Below are positions 1 to 5,072 of a stretch of DNA of 5,072 nt, piece by piece. The DNA is from Planctomycetota bacterium (GTDB taxonomy: Bacteria; Planctomycetota; UBA1135; UBA2386). The translations under genes were made by a program, and so were the position numbers. The DNA lies in assembly GCA_020425885.1 (NCBI GenBank), contig JAGQRA010000764.1:1-5072 (forward strand), in the 5' to 3' direction. How positions within the stretch are numbered: the stretch's first letter is position 1; every line of letters begins with the position of its first letter. The notes below the pieces were generated by a model. That model was not told the DNA's origin. It worked only from the letters and a program-made list of their open reading frames with translations, and ran no database searches.

Positions 1-1
1 G

Positions 2-349
2 CCGATCCTGGGGTCACCGACGTTCCGCGTCACGCTCGACGAGGCCGACACCACGACCGCCGCGATGCTGTTCGTCGGCTTCAGCGCCTTCAACCATCTC
101 GGCATGCCGCTGCCGATGGACCTCGGCCCCTTCGGCCTGCAGCACTGCCAGCTGCTGGTGGCGCCGACGGTCGTGACCGGCCTGACCCCGGTCGTGAACG
201 GACAGGCCGTCAGGCCGCTGCCGCTGCCCGCCAACCCGTCGATCGCCGGCCTCAGGCTGTTCTTCCAGTGGCTCTGCATGGACCCTGAGGCGCTCGACTC
301 GGCCGGGCTCACGACCTCGCTACCGGCCGCGAGCATCCTCTGGCCGTGA
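2..349 (+). CDS. C-terminal fragment of a secreted-type protein with the same C-terminal domain as the next gene (partial at 5' end)
   Basis: The frame is open from the left edge to a TGA at 347-349, giving 115 visible residues; the true start lies outside the window. An internal ATG at 65 is not a convincing start, because the 21 codons before it continue the same domain (PILGSPTFRVTLDEAD). The fragment aligns along its whole length with the last ~110 residues of the downstream protein: PILGS with PIVGT, AAMLFVGFS with AAILALGFS, MPLPMDLGPFG with GPLPINLTPYG, LPANPSIAGLRLFFQW with LPNAPSLVGVKFYSQA, and a shared Cys after the PLP strand. From memory, this domain ends many planctomycete secreted proteins. 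Its function is not established. No transmembrane segment or sortase motif follows it. The rest of the protein is unseen, so its main activity cannot be stated. That it is real coding sequence is nearly certain. Confidence 0.88.
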   Translation, partial: PILGSPTFRVTLDEADTTTAAMLFVGFSAFNHLGMPLPMDLGPFGLQHCQLLVAPTVVTGLTPVVNGQAVRPLPLPANPSIAGLRLFFQWLCMDPEALDSAGLTTSLPAASILWP

Positions 350-400
350 GCAATTGCGCCTCGCCGATCGATTGCAACCCACTGGCAAGCCGGTCGGGCA

Positions 401-415
401 CATCGCCACGCGATG
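401..415 (+). terminator. Possible hairpin terminator after the first gene
   Basis: CATCGC (401-406), loop CAC and GCGATG (410-415) form a perfect 6-bp stem, 52 bases after the first gene's stop and upstream of the next promoter candidate. No real T-run follows (gtacgattgatt), so it is at best a weak or factor-assisted terminator. Chance hairpins of this size are common in GC-rich DNA. Confidence 0.25.
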
Positions 416-442
416 GTACGATTGATTGCGAATTCGGGCCGA

Positions 443-470
443 TTGCCACTTACCGGGCGCAGCGTAGATT
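443..470 (+). promoter_or_regulatory. Candidate sigma70-type promoter for the PKD protein gene
   Basis: TTGCCA at 443-448 matches the -35 consensus at 5 of 6 positions. TAGATT at 465-470 matches the -10 consensus at 4 of 6, with a 16-base spacer. Transcription would begin near 477, leaving a leader of about 33 bases before the ATG at 510. The position, in the only long gap upstream of this gene, supports it. Planctomycete promoters are poorly defined, so this rests on the general bacterial consensus. Confidence 0.4.
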
Positions 471-496
471 CCCGGCCTCAAGCTCCAGTTCCCAGT

Positions 497-500
497 GAGG
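497..500 (+). promoter_or_regulatory. Weak Shine-Dalgarno that favours the ATG at 510
   Basis: GAGG at 497-500 lies 9 bases before the ATG at 510. The in-frame GTG at 495 overlaps this motif and would have no ribosome site of its own. It would also put five extra residues (MRHVS) before a signal peptide that already looks complete from the ATG. Both points favour 510 as the start. Confidence 0.4.
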
Positions 501-509
501 CATGTCTCG

Positions 510-2540
510 ATGATCTCCGTTCCCCGCTTCCTCCTGGTCGCGCTCTGTGCGACCGCTGCACCGTCCCTGGCGCAATCGCCGATCTACTCCGGCGTGATCC
601 CGCCGGCCACCGCGTTCCAAGGCAGCACCGTCATCAGCACGACGACGATCTCGCCCGCCACGCACATGTTCGACGTCATGGTCACGGACCCGAACGGCAT
701 CACCATCACCCAGTTCGACCAGCGCCTGAGCGTCTACGGCACGCTGCCCGGCACCTACAGCATCTACGTCACCCAGGTCGGCGGCACCGCGGTCGGCAAC
801 GAGACCAACGGCTCGGCCTGGACGCTGATGGCATCGGAGACCGTGAACCAGAACAACGCCATCGTCTCGATCCCGTTGTCGACGCCGTTCTTCCTCGCCC
901 AGGGCAGCTACGGCATGGCGATCTTCTACGACGGCCTCTGGCCCTACTACAGCAACCCGGCCACCACCGGTGTGCCGACGACCTACGTCGCCACCGAGGT
1001 GACGTTGGACATGACCAGCACCCGCATCCGCCGTTCGTCCTCGATCGATCCGTTCGATCCGCTGACCGGCACGGGCTTCTCGCCGCGGCACCCGCAGATC
1101 GCGATGCACTTCGTGTCGGGCGCGGTGTCGGTCAACTTCGAGGGCACCCCGACCGAGGGCACGACGCCGCTGCCGGTGCAGTTCACCGATTACTCGATCT
1201 CCGGCAACGCGGGCGGCATCGCCGCCTGGATCTGGGATTTCGACAGCGACGGCACGGTCGACTCGACGGCGCAGAACCCGCTCCACACCTACACCCAGTG
1301 CGGTGACTACAGCGTCACGCTGACGATCATCGACAGCGCCGGGCCGCACTCGATCACGAAGACCAACTACGTGCAGACCGACCTGCTGGCGCCGGCTTTC
1401 TCGAGCACGACGACCGGAGCCACGGGCACGGTGCAGTTCACCGACCTGACGACGCCGACTCCGGCCAGCTGGGCCTGGGATCTCGACGGCGACGGCACCA
1501 CCGACTCGACGTTGCAGAACCCGACCTTCACCTACGCCAACCCCGGCTGCACCACGGTCGATGTCACGCTGACGGTGCAGCTCGCCTGCCGGGCGCCGGT
1601 GTCGCTGACGCGGCCGACGGCCATGATCCACGCCCTCGATACCGTGTTCAACGGTGGCACCTTCATCGCGACGACCTCCCTCGGCGGCTCCAACTTCATC
1701 GACGTCACCGTGACCAACCCCGACGGCGTCACGATCTGCGGCCTGCTCGTCAAGAACCAGATCGCCGGCGGCCAGCAGCTCGGCGTCGACCTGTGGCAGA
1801 AGAGCGGCACCTACGTCGGCGCCGAGACCACCCCCGACGTGTGGCGCCACGTCGCCAGCGAGACCGTGACTGCGGCCCCGACCGGCAGCATGACCTACGC
1901 CGGGCTGTCGACACCGCTCTACCTGGCGCCGGGCACGCACGGCCTCATCATCCAGCAGACCGGCCACTCGCCGCGCTACTCCAATCTCGGCGGCACCCAG
2001 ACCTTCAGCAACGGCGACCTGTCGATCTCGGCCGGCATGACGATGGCCGACCCGCTGTTCTCCGGCACCGTCTACAACCCGCGCATCTGGAACGGGACCC
2101 TGCTCTACCGCACCTCCGCGGCCGACGGCGCGCCCGGCTATGGCTACATCGGCGCCGGCTGCCCCGGCTCGCTCGGCGTGCCGGGCAACGTCGCGCAGTC
2201 GCAGCCGATCGTCGGCACGACGATGAACATCGACTTCGACAACCTGGCCTCGAGCGCAGCGATCCTCGCCCTCGGCTTCAGCCGCACGAACTCGCCGCTC
2301 GGGCCGCTGCCGATCAACCTGACCCCGTATGGAGCGCCGGGCTGCATGGCACGCGTCTCGACCGACGCCACGCTGCTCATCCTCGGCGCGGGCAACATCG
2401 CGACCTTCGGGTTCTCGCTGCCGAACGCCCCGTCGCTGGTCGGCGTCAAGTTCTACTCGCAGGCCCTGGCGATCGATGTCGGCTTCAACGCCCTCAACGG
2501 CGTGATGTCGGACGCCGCCGCGATGATCATCGGTCAGTGA
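510..2540 (+). CDS. Predicted secreted protein with two PKD domains between duplicated beta-rich domains and a planctomycete-type C-terminal domain
   Basis: A 676-residue protein, counted from ATG 510; a GTG at 495 is a less likely start. Residues 1-21 form a signal peptide: Arg6, a hydrophobic core FLLVALCATAA, then SLA before Q22, so export through Sec is expected. Residues ~44-201 form a beta-rich domain (A1) and ~376-534 a second copy (A2). Between them lie two PKD (Ig-like beta-sandwich) domains at ~206-290 and ~294-373, each with the WxWDxDxDGTxDSTxQNP signature and a late TY. The Asp-rich loops (D243, D245, D247, D251 and D324, D326, D328, D332) resemble calcium-binding loops. Residues ~544-676 are the C-terminal domain shared with the upstream gene, starting YGYIGAGCPGS. 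Six Cys lie in the mature part, so disulfides are possible. No catalytic motif, membrane anchor or sortase signal is visible. PKD domains usually serve adhesion, ligand binding or spacing, so a structural or binding role outside the cytoplasm is the best inference. The gene seems to be transcribed alone from the promoter at 443-470. Coding status and PKD calls are firm; the role is not. Confidence 0.9.
   Translation: MISVPRFLLVALCATAAPSLAQSPIYSGVIPPATAFQGSTVISTTTISPATHMFDVMVTDPNGITITQFDQRLSVYGTLPGTYSIYVTQVGGTAVGNETNGSAWTLMASETVNQNNAIVSIPLSTPFFLAQGSYGMAIFYDGLWPYYSNPATTGVPTTYVATEVTLDMTSTRIRRSSSIDPFDPLTGTGFSPRHPQIAMHFVSGAVSVNFEGTPTEGTTPLPVQFTDYSISGNAGGIAAWIWDFDSDGTVDSTAQNPLHTYTQCGDYSVTLTIIDSAGPHSITKTNYVQTDLLAPAFSSTTTGATGTVQFTDLTTPTPASWAWDLDGDGTTDSTLQNPTFTYANPGCTTVDVTLTVQLACRAPVSLTRPTAMIHALDTVFNGGTFIATTSLGGSNFIDVTVTNPDGVTICGLLVKNQIAGGQQLGVDLWQKSGTYVGAETTPDVWRHVASETVTAAPTGSMTYAGLSTPLYLAPGTHGLIIQQTGHSPRYSNLGGTQTFSNGDLSISAGMTMADPLFSGTVYNPRIWNGTLLYRTSAADGAPGYGYIGAGCPGSLGVPGNVAQSQPIVGTTMNIDFDNLASSAAILALGFSRTNSPLGPLPINLTPYGAPGCMARVSTDATLLILGAGNIATFGFSLPNAPSLVGVKFYSQALAIDVGFNALNGVMSDAAAMIIGQ
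639..1112 (+). repeat. First copy (A1) of an internally duplicated beta-rich domain
   Basis: Encodes residues ~44-201 of the PKD protein. It shares an ordered set of motifs with the copy at 1635-2114: FDVMVTDPNGITI with IDVTVTNPDGVTI, ASETV in both, and LSTPFFLAQGSYGMAI with LSTPLYLAPGTHGLII, followed by YYSN with RYSN. The order and spacing are kept, so this is a diverged duplication and not chance similarity. I recognise the style from planctomycete secreted proteins but cannot give it a family name. Confidence 0.75.
1125..1628 (+). repeat. Tandem PKD domain pair
   Basis: PKD1 spans about 1125-1379 and PKD2 about 1389-1628. The clearest shared blocks are 1227-1292 and 1470-1535, which encode WIWDFDSDGTVDSTAQNP and WAWDLDGDGTTDSTLQNP, each followed by a short stretch ending TY. 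The DNA of these blocks is also visibly similar, with gactcgacg and cagaacccg in both. PKD1 continues into a typical YSVTLTIIDSAG strand. PKD2 has VDVTLTVQLAC at that place and gains two Cys. Confidence 0.85.
1635..2114 (+). repeat. Second copy (A2) of the duplicated beta-rich domain
   Basis: Encodes residues ~376-534 of the PKD protein and mirrors A1 on the other side of the PKD pair. It has a Cys (residue 410) where A1 has Gln or Thr. It also has a longer segment before ASETV, including LGVDLWQKSGTYVGAE, which aligns loosely with YSIYVTQVGGTAVGNE in A1. Confidence 0.75.
2139..2537 (+). other. C-terminal domain shared with the upstream gene
   Basis: Encodes residues ~544-676 of the PKD protein. 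It begins GYGYIGAGCPGS and runs to the last residue (IIGQ). Cys551 and Cys612 could pair. It matches 2-349 over its full visible length. Its fixed place at the extreme C terminus of two otherwise separate proteins suggests a common processing, attachment or folding role, but none is demonstrated. Confidence 0.75.
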
Positions 2541-2581
2541 CCGAACGCCCGTAGGTCGCGGCAAGGGAGGCCCCTCGTACT

Positions 2582-2600
2582 CCCGTGCCGACGCGACGGG
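2582..2600 (+). terminator. Weak hairpin between the convergent genes
   Basis: CCCGT (2582-2586) and ACGGG (2596-2600) pair around a 9-base loop, 41 bases after the PKD gene stop. No T-run follows. It is the best plus-strand hairpin I see in the 112-base gap, but it is weak. Confidence 0.2.
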
Positions 2601-2635
2601 CCACCTCGTCAGTCCTGCGACCAGCGGCGCAACCG

Positions 2636-2648
2636 ACCCGGTGCGGGT
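2636..2648 (-). terminator. Weak hairpin just after the glycosyltransferase stop
   Basis: Read on the minus strand, ACCCG-CAC-CGGGT forms a 5-bp GC-rich stem with a 3-base loop, starting 4 bases past the TAG at 2655-2653. There is no T-run, so terminator function is uncertain. Confidence 0.2.
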
Positions 2649-2652
2649 GCTG

Positions 2653-5072
2653 CTACACCAGGGATCGTGGCGCACAGACCTCGTCGTAGACCAGTCCGAG
2701 GTCGTCGACGAACGCGTCGAGACCGCGCGGTGGTCGGATCGCGGCCTGCTGGCACCCGAGCAGTTCGCGATCGTCGAGGTAGGCACGCAGGCAGGCCAGC
2801 AGCCCAGCGGCATCGCCGGGGTCGAACAACATCCCGTTCACGCCGTGCTCGATGAAGTCCGGGATGCCGCCGATCCGACTACCGATCACCGGGCAGCGGG
2901 CCGCCATCGCCTCGGCGACGACGAACGGGGCGCAGTCGTCCCATACCGACGGCACGACGACGACATCGAGCGCACCGAGCAGCTCGGGCAGCCGTTGCTG
3001 GTCGTAGCGACCGCACAGGTGGAGCCTCGCCTCCGGGTCCAATCGACGCAACACCGCGGCGTAGTCAGAAGCCACATCGCCGAGCGCGACCGACTCGACC
3101 AGGCCCCGCGGCAGACCCTGTAGCGCCGCGGCGAGAACGTGCACGCCCTTGTGCGCCATCACCGAACCGACGTAGCCGACCCGCAGCGGGCGTTGCAGCG
3201 ACGACACGATCGCGCGTCGTGATCCGGCCGCCTCCCAGATCCGGGTCACACCGGGTGGTTCCTGACGCAGCACGCGAACGTGGGCCGGGTCGTCGCCGTT
3301 CGCCACATGCAGCTGCCGCACCCGTTGCGAGACGGCGAGGTGGACATCGATGTCCTCGCGCAGCATGCGGATTCCCTGGCGGCGCCGTTCCGCATGGCCC
3401 GCGGCCTTGCCGCGCACGCCCAGACAGCTCTCGCACTTGCGACCATCCTCGCTGGCGCCGTGACAACGTTCGAGCCGTTCGCTGATCAGGTACAGCCTGG
3501 GGCAGAGCGCCCAGTAGTTGTTCGTGCTCAGCACGGTCGGAATGCCACGGGCCCGACACGCACCGGGCAACGACATGCCGAGGTTGTGCAGGTTCCAGAA
3601 GTGAACGACGTCAGGGTGCCAGTCGTCGAGCAGCTCCACGAAGCGCTGCCGGATCACCGGATCGTCGATCTCACGCTCCGGATCGGCCAGGTCCATGAAG
3701 TCCGTGGGCCGATTGCAGATGCCGTACAGGATCACGTTGCCCTCGCGGCGCCGCGCAACGCCATAGGCCGGCAGGCCGGGCTCCTTCCGCGCCACGGCAT
3801 GGAACACCGCAACCTCGGCGCCGCTGGCGGCGAGACCGTGGGCGACCGCCCGCGGCAGCATCGTGCCACCGCCGCTGTCCGCCCACCCGTACATCACGAT
3901 CAGCACCCGGCGCCGGCGGTCGATCCGCGGCATCGCCCAGTTCGGCAAGTCATCGGCGGGCGCGGTGACGACGTCGAGCGGCACACCGTTCGGCCCGTCG
4001 TAGACATCCCAGGCCAGCTGCTGGTGCCACGGAGTCCATCGCGGTGCCCCGCCGTCGTCGAAGACCACGGCGCGTGTCCGTCGAGCCGCCGCCACGACCG
4101 CATGATCGACCGCGGCGAACTCGAGCTCGCGCAGCATGGGCAGCACCTTGCCTCCCTGCCGCAACCGATCCAACGCGCGGCGATTCGCCGCCGCCGCCGG
4201 CAGGTCACCGGCCAGGCGCAGTGCGCGCGCCGCCGGCTCGACGGCGCCGGCACCGAGCAGCACGGCGGCGGTGTTGTTGGCGAACACCGGACCGATGGTG
4301 CTGCCGCCCTCGGTCATCGCATTGCGATAGCACTGCAACGCGAACTCGGCATCGGTGTACGGCCCGAGCGCGGCGAGGTTGCCGAGCTCGATCCACGCCG
4401 CCGCCCGGGCTTCGCCCGTGCCCTGATCGCGCAGCAACGGAAACAGCTGCTCGAGTGGCGTCGTCTCGCGGTAGCGCCGCATCACCGCCAGCACCTCCCT
4501 CAGCGCGGCCGCCCGATTGTCGCGCCCGCTCTCGCTGTCGGGCCGCCGCAGGAACAGCCCGAGGTCCTCGGCGATGTGGACCGCGCCGAAGCGCAGCGCG
4601 ATGCGGAGGAACATGTCCTGGTCGTTGGCCCGCAGCAGCCCCGTATCCCATGGCCCTACCGCATCGTGCGCATCGCGACGCCACACCGCCTGGGCGCCGA
4701 ACAGGCAGCATGACAACGCCGCGCCCGGCGTGAAGTCGGGCCAGTCGTGTCGCGTGAGGGCGGAGTTGGACGCCCAGGTCTCGTTGTCGCGCCGCGTGAT
4801 CCGCGTGTTGGCGTAGGCCAGGCCGAACTCCGGCCAGGCGTCGAGGACGGCGCACATCCGGGCGATGAACTCCGGGTGGTGGCGATCGTCGGTGTTGGCC
4901 GTGGTCAGGTAGCGACCATGCGCCATCGCGGTGGCGAGGTTGAAGGCCTCGGAGGTGCCGATCCGGTGATCGGCGCGGAGATAGCGGATGTTGTCATGGC
5001 GGTCGGCGTAGGCGCGCGCGATCGCGCCGTCCCGCTGCGGCGAGCAGGCGTCGACGACGATGATCTCCAGGC
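2653..5072 (-). CDS. Bifunctional glycosyltransferase: GT2 domain, TPR-like middle and GT4 domain (partial at 5' end)
   Basis: The minus-strand frame is open from the right edge to TAG at 2655-2653, giving 805 visible residues. The ATG at 4926 is not the start: the 48 codons before it encode core GT2 sequence (LEIIVVDACSP, then NIRYLRADHRIGTSEAFNLA). Visible residues 1-~183 are a GT-A fold GT2 domain with the metal and nucleotide motif TTANTDDR (Asp61, Asp62) and the acceptor-side NDQDMFLRIA and LGLFLRRPDSES. Residues ~203-293 are helical and TPR-like (AAAWIELGNLAALG, FALQCYRNAM). Residues ~320-385 are an unassigned linker. Residues ~386-803 are a full GT-B fold GT4 domain: DSGGGTMLPRAVAHGLA, DVVHFWNLHN, a Cys cluster (C523, C536, C546, C549), GYVGSVMAHKGVHVL, and DDCAPFVVAEAMA with IGSRIGGIPDFI. 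The usual EX7E pair is D712 and E720 here. It should be cytoplasmic, using nucleotide-sugars to add two sugars to a surface glycan; donor and acceptor cannot be read from sequence. It is probably the last gene of a polysaccharide cluster to the right. Confidence 0.92.
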   Translation of the reverse strand, partial: LEIIVVDACSPQRDGAIARAYADRHDNIRYLRADHRIGTSEAFNLATAMAHGRYLTTANTDDRHHPEFIARMCAVLDAWPEFGLAYANTRITRRDNETWASNSALTRHDWPDFTPGAALSCCLFGAQAVWRRDAHDAVGPWDTGLLRANDQDMFLRIALRFGAVHIAEDLGLFLRRPDSESGRDNRAAALREVLAVMRRYRETTPLEQLFPLLRDQGTGEARAAAWIELGNLAALGPYTDAEFALQCYRNAMTEGGSTIGPVFANNTAAVLLGAGAVEPAARALRLAGDLPAAAANRRALDRLRQGGKVLPMLRELEFAAVDHAVVAAARRTRAVVFDDGGAPRWTPWHQQLAWDVYDGPNGVPLDVVTAPADDLPNWAMPRIDRRRRVLIVMYGWADSGGGTMLPRAVAHGLAASGAEVAVFHAVARKEPGLPAYGVARRREGNVILYGICNRPTDFMDLADPEREIDDPVIRQRFVELLDDWHPDVVHFWNLHNLGMSLPGACRARGIPTVLSTNNYWALCPRLYLISERLERCHGASEDGRKCESCLGVRGKAAGHAERRRQGIRMLREDIDVHLAVSQRVRQLHVANGDDPAHVRVLRQEPPGVTRIWEAAGSRRAIVSSLQRPLRVGYVGSVMAHKGVHVLAAALQGLPRGLVESVALGDVASDYAAVLRRLDPEARLHLCGRYDQQRLPELLGALDVVVVPSVWDDCAPFVVAEAMAARCPVIGSRIGGIPDFIEHGVNGMLFDPGDAAGLLACLRAYLDDRELLGCQQAAIRPPRGLDAFVDDLGLVYDEVCAPRSLV

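Noticed and set aside
65..349. A stand-alone 94-residue gene starting at ATG 65
   Set aside because: The same frame is open to the left edge and the residues before Met belong to the shared C-terminal domain, so this is the end of a longer gene.
413..1306. A plus-strand open frame overlapping the first part of the PKD gene in another frame
   Set aside because: The product is His/Arg-rich noise, has no signal or domain, and overlaps the signal peptide, A1 and first PKD coding sequence.
2541..2652. A small gene or strong bidirectional terminator between the convergent genes
   Set aside because: No open frame with coding character fits, and the hairpins seen are only 5 bp without T-runs. They are listed only as weak candidates.
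450..2813. A 787-codon minus-strand open frame lying across the whole PKD protein gene
   Set aside because: Its translation is Arg, Asp, Gly and Val rich with low-complexity runs and no domain motif. It is the antisense shadow of a GC-rich gene whose plus-strand product has a signal peptide and PKD domains.
3280..4713. A 477-codon plus-strand open frame opposite the glycosyltransferase
   Set aside because: The translation is rich in Arg, His, Gln and Ala without recognisable motifs. The opposite strand encodes clear GT2 and GT4 motifs throughout, so this is a shadow.
2653..4926. A complete 757-residue glycosyltransferase starting at ATG 4926
   Set aside because: That start would remove the nucleotide-binding first half of the GT2 domain, whose typical sequence continues upstream in frame to the window edge.
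1..5072. CRISPR array, tRNA or rRNA gene, insertion sequence, or toxin-antitoxin or defence gene
   Set aside because: No regularly spaced short repeats, no tRNA-like cloverleaf or rRNA motifs, no transposase motif with inverted repeats, and no defence-type domain was seen on either strand.

Overview
The window is GC-rich with strongly GC-biased third codon positions. It looks like a Planctomycetota chromosome, possibly the marine lineages that carry very many secreted repeat proteins. The main clue is a C-terminal domain that I recognise from such proteins (GCPGS, then a GFS-like turn, a PLP(I/M)(D/N)L-like strand, a second Cys and a late Q/W plus aliphatic strand). It occurs twice here, in two neighbouring genes. 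The phylum assignment is an inference from domain style, not from a marker gene.

Layout: (1) Bases 2-349, plus strand, hold the last 115 codons of a gene cut by the left edge. They encode this C-terminal domain. (2) Bases 350-509 are intergenic, with a small hairpin that may end the first gene, a plausible sigma70-type promoter and a weak Shine-Dalgarno. (3) Bases 510-2540, plus strand, encode a 676-residue predicted secreted protein. Its order is signal peptide, beta-rich domain A1, PKD1, PKD2, a second copy of the beta-rich domain (A2), then the same C-terminal domain as in the first gene. (4) Bases 2541-2652 separate two convergent genes and hold only weak hairpins. (5) Bases 2653-5072, minus strand, hold a large glycosyltransferase open to the right edge. 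It has a GT2 (GT-A) domain, a TPR-like helical middle, a linker I cannot assign, and a complete GT4 (GT-B) domain.

The two plus-strand genes look like a local family of exported, probably surface or extracellular, proteins with a shared C-terminal module. They do not look like an operon, because the second has its own promoter candidate. The convergent glycosyltransferase is probably the last gene of a surface-polysaccharide cluster lying to the right. A functional link between the secreted proteins and the glycosyltransferase is possible but not shown. I found no RNA gene, mobile element, CRISPR array or defence system, and no clear sign of a wholly new system. The most interesting items are the shared C-terminal module and the domain layout of the two large proteins.
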